Shown here piece by piece: positions 17,466-26,472 of a DNA stretch of 64,000 nucleotides; position 1 is the first letter of the stretch, and every line of letters starts with the position of its first letter. This stretch comes from Paenibacillus sp. UNC499MF (GTDB lineage Bacteria; Bacillota; Bacilli; Paenibacillales; NBRC-103111). A model generated the notes under the pieces. It worked only from the letters and a program-made list of their open reading frames with translations, had not been told where the DNA came from and made no database searches. The stretch spans positions 263,178 through 327,177 of the forward strand of contig NZ_FNVF01000002.1 of the NCBI RefSeq assembly GCF_900107975.1, read 5' to 3'. A program made the position numbers and the translations under genes.

Positions 17466-18155
17466 ATGATCGTATTCTGGGACCACGGAGCCGGCATGGA
17501 TTCGGCGGATATCGGCCGGTCTGACCCCCGCGATACAACCGCTGCCGCCTATGTGGCCGACGGTCTGATCCTGCACGTCGGTACGGCGGAAGACGCCCGC
17601 AGGCAGGCTGTGAGCGGAAACTGCGAGGCACTTGTCGTCCTTACGGAGAACGAGCGGTTGAACGAAGACGAATTACCCGCGGACGCTGCCGTTCCCGTGT
17701 ATGTTTTTACGAAGGCGGACAAGCAGTCGCGGTTTGTGATCCAGCTCCTTTTTCACTATATGGCATCTATTCAGAGTCATGTCTTCCCAGGGAAGACAGC
17801 GGCGGGTACCGGTCCGGATAACGATATGGATTGGGAGCGTGTGCTTAAGCATATCCGGGACAACCTGGGGACGGGCGAGCTCTCTCTGGAGAGTGCGGCC
17901 AAAGAATGCTACGTATGCAAATGGCAGTTTTCGAAAGTGTTTAAAAAACAATTCGGCGTCACCTTCCGCGACTATCTGATCGAACAGCGGATCGGGGAGG
18001 CCAAGAAGCTTCTCGTAAAAGGACACTCCGTTACGGATGCCTGTTATGCCGTGGGATACGGAGATATGACCCATTTCGGCAGAATCTTCCGCAAGAAGGT
18101 CGGTGTGAGTCCTTCCGATTACCGCAAGCATTATTACAGCCAGTTTATTTTATGA
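17466..18155 (+). CDS. AraC-family transcriptional regulator 1
   Basis: A 229-residue protein with a C-terminal AraC/XylS double helix-turn-helix of about 95 residues (SLESAAKECYVCKWQFSKVF ... HFGRIFRKKVGVSPSDYRKH). The N-terminal half is receiver-like in size, but I see no phosphoacceptor pattern. It closely resembles the AraC protein at 27692-28330 in the DNA-binding part. It is encoded inside the biosynthetic operon and is probably a cluster-specific regulator. A GGAGG site precedes the ATG. Confidence 0.86.
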   Translation: MIVFWDHGAGMDSADIGRSDPRDTTAAAYVADGLILHVGTAEDARRQAVSGNCEALVVLTENERLNEDELPADAAVPVYVFTKADKQSRFVIQLLFHYMASIQSHVFPGKTAAGTGPDNDMDWERVLKHIRDNLGTGELSLESAAKECYVCKWQFSKVFKKQFGVTFRDYLIEQRIGEAKKLLVKGHSVTDACYAVGYGDMTHFGRIFRKKVGVSPSDYRKHYYSQFIL

Positions 18156-18199
18156 AAGTCCAAGGGAGATCCCAAACAAGGTAAAGCGAGGGGTACCGT

Positions 18200-19051
18200 A
18201 TGAGAAAAAGATGGCAGTTCTTGCTTGCCGTTCTGATTACGGCAGGACTGTTAGCGGAATTTTATACTTACTGGAACCGGCCGTACAAGCTTCCCCCGGT
18301 ATCCGACGGCATGCAGCTTGCGGAATACAATCTTGAGTTCGGGAAGGAAAAAGCCGCAGCCGGCGGACAGGTGCAGGGAAGCGCGGACGATTTGCAAAAA
18401 AAGGTTGCCGCCGAGCCGGACAACCTGGCCTACGGCAATGCGCTCCGGATAACGATGGGCAAAGAGGGCCGGATCGACGCCTTCGTCGCGTTTATGAAGT
18501 CGCTGGAGCAGCCCCCGGCAAGAGCCAAGCTTCAGCTGGCGCTGGCTTACGTGGACCAGATGCAGAACGAATCTCTGGGAACCGCCTCTCTCGGACAAAT
18601 ATCCGTTCATTCCATTGAATTGATGAATGAGGTGCTGGAGAAGGACCCTTACGACTGGCTGGCTCATTATGCCCGCGGAATCAATAACCTTTACTGGCCG
18701 GTGGGTCTGCAGCGGATCGACAAGTCCATTCAGGACCTCTCCTTCTGTCTGGCCGTCACGAAGAAATTCGAAGGGGACCATCCTTTCTACATGTGGGCTC
18801 TGGCATACACGGCACTTGGGGATGCACTGGTTAAAAAAGGCGAAGTCGGCGACGGCATGAAGATCTGGAAAGAAGGGCACGAGGCCCATCCCGATGATCC
18901 GGCCTTGAAGGAGCGGGCGGAAGCATCCAAGGAAGAAGCGGTCGAAATCGTCGTGCGTGAGCGGGGCATGGACCAGTTTCAGCGGCCGGACCCGGGAATC
19001 AGCGATCTCAGCCCCATTTGGAATTCCCCGAAAGAAGGGCGGGGCGAATGA
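18200..19051 (+). CDS. Membrane-anchored TPR-like protein
   Basis: A 283-residue protein with an N-terminal signal anchor (WQFLLAVLITAGLLAEFYTY) followed by helical repeats that resemble tetratricopeptide repeats, for example YMWALAYTALGDALVKKGEV. It should be anchored outside the membrane with the repeats available for protein contacts. TPR proteins are often found with CRTAC1/UnbV-type FG-GAP proteins, and such a protein is encoded further along this operon. A scaffold role is therefore plausible. Its stop overlaps the ketosynthase start (ATGA). Confidence 0.7.
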   Translation: MRKRWQFLLAVLITAGLLAEFYTYWNRPYKLPPVSDGMQLAEYNLEFGKEKAAAGGQVQGSADDLQKKVAAEPDNLAYGNALRITMGKEGRIDAFVAFMKSLEQPPARAKLQLALAYVDQMQNESLGTASLGQISVHSIELMNEVLEKDPYDWLAHYARGINNLYWPVGLQRIDKSIQDLSFCLAVTKKFEGDHPFYMWALAYTALGDALVKKGEVGDGMKIWKEGHEAHPDDPALKERAEASKEEAVEIVVRERGMDQFQRPDPGISDLSPIWNSPKEGRGE

Positions 19052-20295
19052 ACCGCGGGGGCTTTGCAACCGGTGAACGAGCCCGCCAAGAGGGGCGAAC
19101 GGCAGTGGTCACGGGCCTGGGTGTCGTAACTTCGATCGGCACGGACGAAGCATCCTTCTGGAGAAATCTGCTGCGGGGAGAGACCGGCGTCAAACCGATT
19201 ACGGTGTTTGACGTGGAGAAGCATACGAACCGGATGGGCTGCCAGATCGACGACATTCCTCTCTCCGCCTGCGCTCCGGACGCTCTCTTGAAATCGGGAA
19301 GAGCGACCCGGATTCTGATGCCCGCCATCGAGCAGGCTCTGCGGAATGCGGGGCTCGGTAAGCCTGAGCTTGCCCGCTATCGGGTCGGGCTTTGCGTGGG
19401 CACCACGATGGGAGACATCGACCCGCTTGAAGGCGCCATCCAGGGAAAGCGCAGCGGGGCCTTCGGAGGGCCGCATGTCATAACCGATGGGATCGGACGG
19501 CTGCTTGAACTGAAGGGGCCCGCATGGACGTTCACCAACGCCTGTGCAGCCGGAAATTTCGCCATCGCCAGAGCCATGGACGAGATTGCGTCGGGCAGAG
19601 CGGATGTGATGATCGCCTGCGGAGCAGATTCGCTGTCCTGGGTCGCTTTTACGGGATTCAGCAGCCTGCGCGCCATGGCGCCCGACCGCTGCATGCCCTT
19701 TGACGTCCGCCGGAAAGGACTCATCCTCGGTGAAGGGGCGGGCGTGCTCGTCATCGAGTCCCAGGCTCATGCGGAGGAGCGCGGGATACGTCCGCGGGCC
19801 GGGCTGCTCGGGTACGGGATGAGCTGCGACGCTCATCACATTACCCAGCCGGACCCGCAGGGGGAAGGCGCCGTGCGGGCCATGCGCGCCGCATTGAAGA
19901 TGGCGGCGGTTCCCGCGGCCGGCGTCGATTATGTGAGCCTGCACGGAACGGGCACCCAGGCGAACGACAAGATGGAGGCGGCCGCCCTGTCGGCCGTCTT
20001 CAAGGAGACGCGGCTTCCGGCCGCAAGCTCGATCAAGGGCCACATCGGCCATACGCTGGGCGCGGCAAGCGCGATCGAAGCGGTGATGAGCGTGAAATGC
20101 CTGGAGGAAGGGCTGGCTCCGCCGACGCTAAATCTGGAGCAGCCCGATCCGGCATGCCCGGTTCCCGTTCTGATGAAGGAGCCCGCGCCCGGCAGGTACC
20201 GCACCGTTTTATCGAATTCTTACGCGTTCGGAGGGGTGAACTCCTCGATCGTACTGTCCGCCGTTCATGGGCGGGGGCGGGAAAACTTGAATTAA
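19048..20295 (+). CDS. Ketosynthase 1 (FabF-like, complete Cys-His-His)
   Basis: A 415-residue condensing enzyme starting at the ATG overlapping the previous stop. The active-site cysteine is in TFTNACAAGNFAIA, the first histidine in SLHGTGTQANDKME, and the second in SIKGHIGHTLGAASA. These are the FabF/KS-alpha signatures. It would elongate an acyl-ACP with malonyl-ACP. It is a stand-alone (type II-like) enzyme rather than part of a modular synthase. It is followed by two further ketosynthase homologues, one degenerate and one complete. Confidence 0.9.
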   Translation: MNRGGFATGERARQEGRTAVVTGLGVVTSIGTDEASFWRNLLRGETGVKPITVFDVEKHTNRMGCQIDDIPLSACAPDALLKSGRATRILMPAIEQALRNAGLGKPELARYRVGLCVGTTMGDIDPLEGAIQGKRSGAFGGPHVITDGIGRLLELKGPAWTFTNACAAGNFAIARAMDEIASGRADVMIACGADSLSWVAFTGFSSLRAMAPDRCMPFDVRRKGLILGEGAGVLVIESQAHAEERGIRPRAGLLGYGMSCDAHHITQPDPQGEGAVRAMRAALKMAAVPAAGVDYVSLHGTGTQANDKMEAAALSAVFKETRLPAASSIKGHIGHTLGAASAIEAVMSVKCLEEGLAPPTLNLEQPDPACPVPVLMKEPAPGRYRTVLSNSYAFGGVNSSIVLSAVHGRGRENLN

Positions 20296-20308
20296 AGGGG
20301 GTGGCACA

Positions 20309-21136
20309 GTGCCGCAGTTCATTTATTTAACCGGGTGCGGTTATTATATGGCTCCCAGCTTTGCCGCGATTGTAGAACGCCCGGAAAGCCCGGCGCCGGC
20401 TGAGGATTGCGGGAGCGAGGCTTTGTCTTCACGGATTGAAGACGAACCGGAGGAGGCGTCACAGGGACTTAAGGGGCTGAAAAGACACTCCAGAGCCGTC
20501 CGGCTGGCCTGTCTGGCCATCCGCGAGGCGCTGCGGATGGCCTCGATTCCCGTGGACCCCGCCGACGGGAAAAGAAACGACATCGGCGTGGTTGTCGGGA
20601 CCAACGACGCGAATCTGGAGGCCATCGACCGGCTGCAGCAGGAGGCGGAAACGTACGGGGTGAACAACACGAATCCGGGTCTGTTTCCGGAAACCGTACT
20701 GAATGTAACCGCCGGCCAGGCATCCATTTATTTCGGGCTCGGCGGCCCCAATGTGACGATATCGGGCGGGGACTTCTCATCGGTGAAGTCGCTTCAGTAC
20801 GCGGCCGACATGCTGGAGTCGGGCAGCGCTTCCCATGTGGCGGTCTGCATCGTAAGGCTGCTGCCGCCCGCCGTCTTCGAGGGAAGTATCCGGTACGTGA
20901 CCGCCCGGGAGTCCGTCGTCGCTTTGGTGCTCTCCCGGCAGCCTTCCGGGGAGAACAGCTTCAAGCTGCGCATGGCAAGCGCAGCGGATCTGCCGGATGC
21001 GGCAGGTATCCGCATGACGGACGAAGGGCTTCCCGCCGCGCTGGCTTTCAAACTCGAAAGCGGCGGTCTCCCGTCCGGAGCATCCGTGATGTATGCGGAT
21101 GCCGGTCCGGAGGGCCTGCTTGCCATCGAGTGTTAA
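20309..21136 (+). CDS. Half-length ketosynthase-like protein without active-site cysteine
   Basis: A 275-residue protein matching only the N-terminal half of a ketosynthase, as in the Ketoacyl-synt_2-type proteins of aryl polyene clusters. The region aligned to the nucleophile elbow reads NVTISGGDFSSVKSL, with no cysteine, and the C-terminal domain with both histidines is absent. The GTG start follows AAAGGGGGTGG. It is probably a chain-length-factor-like or structural partner of a neighbouring ketosynthase. The even coding quality argues for a functional short protein rather than a recent truncation. Confidence 0.75.
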   Translation: MPQFIYLTGCGYYMAPSFAAIVERPESPAPAEDCGSEALSSRIEDEPEEASQGLKGLKRHSRAVRLACLAIREALRMASIPVDPADGKRNDIGVVVGTNDANLEAIDRLQQEAETYGVNNTNPGLFPETVLNVTAGQASIYFGLGGPNVTISGGDFSSVKSLQYAADMLESGSASHVAVCIVRLLPPAVFEGSIRYVTARESVVALVLSRQPSGENSFKLRMASAADLPDAAGIRMTDEGLPAALAFKLESGGLPSGASVMYADAGPEGLLAIEC

Positions 21137-21172
21137 AACCGTGCAAATCCGCGTCGTTAAGAGGAGATAACT

Positions 21173-22441
21173 GTGAAGAATACTAGCGTTCTGGTTACGG
21201 GAACGAACATGTTGTGTTCCCTGGGCATAAGCAATCACGAAGTATGGGAAGCCGCGCTGTCCGGTAAAGTCCCGGAGCCGTCCCTGCGCTCCTATCCTTT
21301 TCCGGACGGCACCCGTTTGGAATATCCGGTCTTCTCTCTTCCGGATTTCGAACTGTCCGATTGCCTGGAAGAGAAGAGCATACGGTGGCTTGCGGAAAAT
21401 CATCTGCTGGACGACCGGGACTTCTGCATGCTGCTCCTGTCCATCCGGCAGGCGCTCGACGACGCCTCTTTCCGGATAACCGGAGACAGCAGAATCGGGC
21501 TCGTTATCGGCCACGAGAATCTGGGTGCCGTGAAGCTGACCGATAAATTTATCCGTTATCAGAATGCGGCCCCTCAAAAAAATCAAGGAGATCAAACGCC
21601 GCTTTTCAACGAGTTCCGCCGCGAGTTTTTTAATATCCAGACGTTTCCCTACCTGTTCTATCTGGCGCAGCTGCTGGGGGTAAACGGGCCGGGCTATGTC
21701 GTAAACAATGCCTGCGCCTCGGGTTTGTACGCCCTGGAGCTGGGGAGGATGCTCATAGCGGGCGGCAGTGCGGATCTCGTTATCGTCGCCTGTTCCGACT
21801 ACGCGCACGCATCGGAGTATTTGTGGCTGCAGGAGAAAGGCTTTGTTTCCAGGCAGATGAAAATCAGGCCGTTCGATCTGCACAGGGACGGTTCCATTCT
21901 GGGGGACGGTGCGGGCACGCTCATTCTCGAATCGGCCGCACATGCCGCGAGAAGGTCGGCGGAACCCCTTGCGGTTTACCGCGGAGGAGCATTCATCCAG
22001 GAACACTGGCATATGACGCTTCCGGATGTTTCGAGGCACTCCTACGCGTCGGTCATCACGGAAGCCGCCGGGCACGGAACGGCTCCGGAAATTGACGTTA
22101 TCGTTCCGCACGGTTCGGGCAGCACCCTGTGGGACCGGTACGAGGCGAACGAAATCCATCGTGCCTTCGGCGGGCTGGACCGGCCGGTTCCGGCCGTAAC
22201 CTCCTTCAAGGGGTATTTCGGGCATTTGCTGGGTGCGAGTGCCATGATCGAAACCGTGCTTCTTCTGCACTGCATGAAGAGAGAGACTCTGCTTCGTACG
22301 CTGAATTACGAACAAGCCGATCCGAGAGTGCAGCTTCCCGTTCAGACGCAAACCGTGCACAAAAAAACGGCGTCCGCCTTAAAATCGGTACCCGCTTACG
22401 GCGGATTCCACGCGGCTGTCCTGTTCAACAAGCCGGATTAG
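21173..22441 (+). CDS. Ketosynthase 2 (complete Cys-His-His)
   Basis: A 422-residue condensing enzyme, only moderately similar to ketosynthase 1. The nucleophile is in VVNNACASGLYALELG, with histidines in VPHGSGSTLWDRYEAN and SFKGYFGHLLGASAM. Because the cysteine is kept, it is not a classical chain-length factor. It may extend a different chain or act on a different carrier protein. The start is a GTG after GAGGAGA. It lies 8 bases before the ketoreductase. Confidence 0.87.
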   Translation: MKNTSVLVTGTNMLCSLGISNHEVWEAALSGKVPEPSLRSYPFPDGTRLEYPVFSLPDFELSDCLEEKSIRWLAENHLLDDRDFCMLLLSIRQALDDASFRITGDSRIGLVIGHENLGAVKLTDKFIRYQNAAPQKNQGDQTPLFNEFRREFFNIQTFPYLFYLAQLLGVNGPGYVVNNACASGLYALELGRMLIAGGSADLVIVACSDYAHASEYLWLQEKGFVSRQMKIRPFDLHRDGSILGDGAGTLILESAAHAARRSAEPLAVYRGGAFIQEHWHMTLPDVSRHSYASVITEAAGHGTAPEIDVIVPHGSGSTLWDRYEANEIHRAFGGLDRPVPAVTSFKGYFGHLLGASAMIETVLLLHCMKRETLLRTLNYEQADPRVQLPVQTQTVHKKTASALKSVPAYGGFHAAVLFNKPD

Positions 22442-22449
22442 GAGGAACT

Positions 22450-23199
22450 ATGGCAACGACGACTTACAGTTTTGCAGGAAAAACGATTTTGGTGACCGGA
22501 GGGTCGCGGGGGATCGGCAGAGCCGTCGTTAAACAGCTGGCTTCGGCAGGTGCCCGCGTCGTCTTCACCTACTCGAAGGACCGGCAGGCGGCCGAATCTC
22601 TTCTGGATGAGACGGGGAGGGATTTATCGCGTGTCTCCTGCGTGCAGGCGGATTTTACGGACAGGCTTGCCGTCGCCGGTATGGTCGGAAAGCTGCTTGA
22701 AGAGGGCCCCGTAGATGGTGTCGTCAACAACGCCGGCATTTTACAGGATACGCCCATGTACCGGATGACCGACGAGCAGTGGGACACGGTCCTTCAGGTG
22801 AACCTTACCTCGCTGTACGTCATTCTGAAAGCCCTCATCCGTCCCCTTGCCGCTTCCGGCGGGAGCGTGGTGAACCTCTCCTCCGTGACCGGACTTGCCG
22901 GAGCCGCGGGACAAACCAATTATGCCGCCTCCAAGGCGGGCGTTATCGGTCTGACCAAGGCGCTTGCCAAGGAGGCGGGGCCGCTGGGCATACGGGTAAA
23001 CGCCGTTGCCCCCGGGTTTATCGGCACCGACATGCTGGAATCCGTTCCCGTCCGCCGCAAGCGGAACCTGGAAAAGGATATCCCGCTGAGAAGATTGGGA
23101 ACGCCCGAAGAGGCGGCCTCCGCCGTCCTTTTCCTTCTCTCGGATGCGGCTTCTTATGTGAACGGTGCCGTGCTGGTTGTGGACGGAGGATTACTTTGA
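22450..23199 (+). CDS. 3-oxoacyl-ACP reductase (FabG-like short-chain dehydrogenase)
   Basis: A 249-residue classical SDR. It shows the NADP-binding TGGSRGIGRAV loop, the NNAG motif, the catalytic serine in VVNLSSVTG and the YAASK tyrosine-lysine pair, and ends VNGAVLVVDGG. The start ATG at 22450 follows AGGAGGAAC directly after the ketosynthase stop. It would reduce 3-oxoacyl groups made by the two ketosynthases, feeding the dehydratase pair encoded at 5.5-6.4 kb. This is the expected core of a fatty-acid-like reducing cycle. Confidence 0.92.
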   Translation: MATTTYSFAGKTILVTGGSRGIGRAVVKQLASAGARVVFTYSKDRQAAESLLDETGRDLSRVSCVQADFTDRLAVAGMVGKLLEEGPVDGVVNNAGILQDTPMYRMTDEQWDTVLQVNLTSLYVILKALIRPLAASGGSVVNLSSVTGLAGAAGQTNYAASKAGVIGLTKALAKEAGPLGIRVNAVAPGFIGTDMLESVPVRRKRNLEKDIPLRRLGTPEEAASAVLFLLSDAASYVNGAVLVVDGGLL

Positions 23200-23213
23200 A
23201 AAGGAGAACTGTC

Positions 23214-23477
23214 ATGAATGTTAAAACTGTGAAATCCCGCATTATCGAAGTAACGGTGAGTCTTCTCGATTCGACGGAGCCGGTGGAAGAACTCGACGCC
23301 GACGCTTTCCTGCGGAAACCCCTGCCTGAAATCGGGATCGATTCTCTGGCTGTCCTGGAACTCGTGGTGACCCTGGAAAGAGAATTCGGCGTGAGAATGA
23401 CGGAGGACGATCTCGGCGGCATCGCGACACTGGAGGATATTCTGACCTTTATTACAGGTAGGGCGGGACAAAGCTGA
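23214..23477 (+). CDS. Acyl carrier protein 3
   Basis: An 87-residue carrier protein with the attachment site PEIGIDSLAVLELV near residue 45. The start ATG at 23214 has AAAAGGAGA upstream. It lies directly behind the ketoreductase, so it is the most likely carrier for the elongation cycle of the two ketosynthases. It is 41 bases ahead of the UnbV-like gene, with no terminator seen in between, so they probably share a transcript. Confidence 0.89.
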   Translation: MNVKTVKSRIIEVTVSLLDSTEPVEELDADAFLRKPLPEIGIDSLAVLELVVTLEREFGVRMTEDDLGGIATLEDILTFITGRAGQS

Positions 23478-23517
23478 GCCGGATCTCATTATGAATGGAT
23501 GAGGAGATGGAGAGTAT

Positions 23518-25248
23518 ATGCAGGTTAAACCTTTGAGCAAAATGCTGCTTGCCGTGTCGGCGCTGCTTATAACGGCCACCGGCTGCGGCGCCGGGCAGAG
23601 CCGGACGGATTTCGGCTTTTCGTTGAAGGAGACCACACAGGCTTCCGGTGTCAAATTCACCCACAGCAAGCCGACGTTCGACCCCAAAGTGGCGAACATT
23701 ATGCCCTGGATGGCTTCGACGGGAGCGGGCGTGTTTACGGCGGATTATGACGGAGACGGGTTTATGGACCTTTATTTCGTAAATTCCGCCAAAGGCTCCA
23801 AGAACGCCCTCTTCCGCAACAACGGGGACGGCACCTTTACCGAAACGGCGGAGTCCGCCGGAATTGCGGATGTTAACAAGGACGGGATCTCGGAGGCGGC
23901 CGTCTGGTTCGATTACGATAACAGCGGATATCCGAGCCTGTTCGTCGGTTCTTGGGGCAAAAGCCGCCTGTTTCACAATAACGGGAACGGAACTTTTACG
24001 GAAGTCACGGATCAGGCGGGCGTCGGATACAAGGGCTACGTCAACAAGGCGATCGTCCTCGATTACAACAAAGACGGCAATCTGGATCTGTACTTGTCTT
24101 GTTATTTTCATGAAAAGAACGACCTGTGGAATTTGACGACGACGAAGATTATGCATAACGATTTCGAGCGGGCGCGCAACGGCGGACGGAACGTGCTGTA
24201 CCGGAATAACGGGGATGGCACCTTCACGGACGTTACCGCAGAGCTCGGGGTGGGCGATACGGGCTGGACCCTCGCTTCCGGGACATGGGACGTGAACAAC
24301 GACGGCTGGCCGGACATCTACAACGCCAACGATTTCGGACCGGATACCCTGTATCTGAACGAGAAGGGGAAGAAGTTTACGGCCGTCGTTCAGCCGAGGG
24401 GAATCGGAGATGATACGTTTAAAGGAATGAACGTCGATTTTGCGGATATTTTCCATGACGGCAGGCCGGCCATGTACGTCAGCAACGTCAGCAAATCCCA
24501 ATATATTCTGGAAGGCAACCAGTTGTGGCACGAGAAAGACGGCCAATTTATCGACCGCGGGAAGGAAATGGGCGTCAATTTGGCCGGCTTCTCCTGGGGA
24601 GCCCGTTTTATGGACCTGGACAACAGCGGCAATTCGAGTCTGGTCGTCCAAACGGGGTTTGTATCCGCCAGCAAGAAGAAAGATTACTGGTTCGATCTGG
24701 GGACGCTCGCAACGACACCGGGCAATATCGTCGAGGATACGAAAAACTGGCCGGCTTTCGCCGACAAAAGTCTTTCCGGCTATGAGAACAAATTTCTTTT
24801 CTACCCGCAGGGAAATAAATTTACGGATATTGCCGCACAGGTCGGTCTCGACTTCGTGGAAGACGGGCGCGGAATTTCGGCGGTCGACATCCGCAACCAA
24901 GGCAAGCTTGACCTGGTGTTTGCCAATCAGGGCGGACCGGCCCGGGTTTACGAGAATACCGTCACCGATCAGCACAACTGGATCAAGCTGGATCTGACGG
25001 GTACGGCGCCGAGCAGCCGGGACGCGGTAGGAGCCCGGGTGACTTTTGAAGTGAACGGAGTGGAAACGGTCATGGAAAAAGACGGCGCCAACAGCTTCGG
25101 CGGCCAGAGCGATCCGCGTCTGCACTTCGGTCTCGGCAAAGCGGACAAAGTGGACAAGATCACGGTGCGCTGGCCCAGCGGAAGAGTGGAACAGTTCCAG
25201 GACGTTCCCAAAAACCAGATTTTGCGGCTGACCGAAAAGAAGGACTAG
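23518..25248 (+). CDS. unbV: UnbV-like FG-GAP/VCBS-repeat lipoprotein with C-terminal ASPIC/UnbV domain
   Basis: A 576-residue exported protein. The N-terminus is a lipoprotein signal with the lipobox ending ITATGC. The body holds FG-GAP/VCBS calcium-binding repeats, seen as DYDGDGFMDLYF, NNGDGTFTE, DYNKDGNLDLYLS and DVNNDGWPDIYNAND, which should form a beta-propeller. The last about 100 residues match the ASPIC/UnbV module (VGARVTFEVNG ... RLHFGLGKADKVDKITVRWP). Proteins of this kind (E4/UnbV) are conserved next to enediyne polyketide synthases, where their role is not settled. Here the gene is directly followed by an UnbU homologue, starting one base after its stop. Confidence 0.88.
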   Translation: MQVKPLSKMLLAVSALLITATGCGAGQSRTDFGFSLKETTQASGVKFTHSKPTFDPKVANIMPWMASTGAGVFTADYDGDGFMDLYFVNSAKGSKNALFRNNGDGTFTETAESAGIADVNKDGISEAAVWFDYDNSGYPSLFVGSWGKSRLFHNNGNGTFTEVTDQAGVGYKGYVNKAIVLDYNKDGNLDLYLSCYFHEKNDLWNLTTTKIMHNDFERARNGGRNVLYRNNGDGTFTDVTAELGVGDTGWTLASGTWDVNNDGWPDIYNANDFGPDTLYLNEKGKKFTAVVQPRGIGDDTFKGMNVDFADIFHDGRPAMYVSNVSKSQYILEGNQLWHEKDGQFIDRGKEMGVNLAGFSWGARFMDLDNSGNSSLVVQTGFVSASKKKDYWFDLGTLATTPGNIVEDTKNWPAFADKSLSGYENKFLFYPQGNKFTDIAAQVGLDFVEDGRGISAVDIRNQGKLDLVFANQGGPARVYENTVTDQHNWIKLDLTGTAPSSRDAVGARVTFEVNGVETVMEKDGANSFGGQSDPRLHFGLGKADKVDKITVRWPSGRVEQFQDVPKNQILRLTEKKD

Positions 25249-26034
25249 ATGAGCAAAGATCCGAGACTGTACATTTTGGCGTTTTTATTGTCCTTTGTTG
25301 CCGCAGGCCAGTTGTTTCTCGGTTTTTTTCAGAGATGGGACTCATTCTTCGCGTCTGTTCTTACGGCGGTCATTCTTGAGTTTATTCTGGCCGGCTGGCT
25401 GAAGAAGAAATGGGCGTTCCCCTTGAGCGCCCTGATTACGGGCATCGGCATCAGTTTGCTGCTAAGCTCCTATGCCATATGGCCCTATATCCTGACGGCC
25501 GTTCTTGCCGTCACGATCAAGCAGTTCGTCAGGCTGCGGGGAGCCCACATTTTCAACCCGAACAATGTTGCGATGGTGATCATGCTGATCGCACTGCCCG
25601 CCTACGCCGTGAGTACGCCCAAGCAGTGGACCAACGGGATCGAGGTCATGAGCCTTATTATGATTCTCGGTCTCTTCGCGGCCTATAAAGCCAAACGGCT
25701 GGATTCCGTCCTGGCTTTTATCGGGGGTTTTTCCTTCTTTGCTTCCATAAGAGTGGGAGTGTTCGGGGAGCCGGCCCTCTACGCCTTCGGACCGATGATG
25801 GGGGCATCCTTTCAGCTTTTTTCCTTCTTTATGATTACGGATCCCAAAACGACGCCGCCCACCCGGAAAGCGAGGATCCTGTTCGCCTTTCTTATCGCAT
25901 TTACGGATGCCTGGCTGCGTGTGAATCAAATAACGAATTCGCAGTTTTACGCTTCATTTCTGGTCACGCTCCTGCTCGGAGTGCCCTACAGGCTGCTGGC
26001 CAAAAAAACGGGAGAACCGGGAATTCCCGTTTAA
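25249..26034 (+). CDS. unbU: UnbU-like RnfD/NqrB-type membrane protein, copy 1
   Basis: A 261-residue integral membrane protein with about eight hydrophobic segments. It resembles subunit D of Rnf complexes and subunit B of Nqr, including HIFNPNNVAMVIML, STPKQWTNG and the FFMITDPKTTP motif near the C-terminus. In enediyne clusters this protein is E5/UnbU. The start lies immediately after the UnbV stop, so the two are translationally coupled. A redox or electron-delivery role at the membrane is the family-level expectation. The second copy at 30381-31229 is clearly paralogous. Confidence 0.83.
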   Translation: MSKDPRLYILAFLLSFVAAGQLFLGFFQRWDSFFASVLTAVILEFILAGWLKKKWAFPLSALITGIGISLLLSSYAIWPYILTAVLAVTIKQFVRLRGAHIFNPNNVAMVIMLIALPAYAVSTPKQWTNGIEVMSLIMILGLFAAYKAKRLDSVLAFIGGFSFFASIRVGVFGEPALYAFGPMMGASFQLFSFFMITDPKTTPPTRKARILFAFLIAFTDAWLRVNQITNSQFYASFLVTLLLGVPYRLLAKKTGEPGIPV

Positions 26035-26104
26035 AGCCTGACGGCAGGGCGGAGGACTTCCTCCGAAGAGGAGAAGCCGCTGTGCTGCCGGCTGTTTAGA
26101 CGCC

Positions 26105-26155
26105 AAAAAGTCCGGGGAGGCGGCTCCGTTTGGAGCTTCCGTTCCCGGACTTTTT
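26105..26155. terminator. Bidirectional intrinsic terminator
   Basis: AAAAAGTCCGGG and CCCGGACTTTTT form a long stem with A and T tracts on both sides. It lies between the convergent unbU copy 1 (plus strand) and the small Cys-rich protein gene (minus strand), so it can end both transcripts. The 120 bases around it hold no other feature. Confidence 0.8.
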
Positions 26156-26164
26156 CTTGGGCGG

Positions 26165-26383
26165 CTATTCGACATAGCGTTTCTCGGCGCCCAAGTGCCT
26201 GGCGATGCAGGCTGCGCTGCAGAACCAGTCCCGGTCGAAGTCCCAATTCTTCTCCCCGGCATAAATCGGGTTCCTGCATCTGTCGAATGCGCACTCCGTA
26301 ACTTGACTCGGTTCCTCTGCCTGACGGTCCGGCAGCCCGACAACAAATCGATCCAGCGACGGCAAGACAAGCCCTCCATTCAT
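26165..26383 (-). CDS. Small Cys-rich (zinc-binding-like) protein
   Basis: A protein of up to 72 residues. It has four cysteines arranged as TECAFDRC ... WFCSAAC, a spacing that suggests a small zinc ribbon or treble-clef-like site. The ATG at 26383 has no clear ribosome binding site. A TTG at 26365 sits 6 bases behind GGAGGG and may be the real start. It lies downstream of the S24-type repressor on the same strand and probably shares its transcript. I do not recognise the family. Phage-type small proteins of this kind are common near such repressors. Confidence 0.5.
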   Translation of the reverse strand: MNGGLVLPSLDRFVVGLPDRQAEEPSQVTECAFDRCRNPIYAGEKNWDFDRDWFCSAACIARHLGAEKRYVE

Positions 26384-26472
26384 CCGTTATGAAACTAGGA
26401 TACGATGGCGGAGGCCGGCGGGACTCCTCGTTTGTTGCCGGCTGTACGGCGTTTGTTGACTTCCGTACCGGT

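Noticed and set aside
20777-25125. Long minus-strand open frames opposite ketosynthase 2 and unbV
   Set aside because: They lack start sites with ribosome binding sequences and show no domains; the plus-strand genes explain the open frames.
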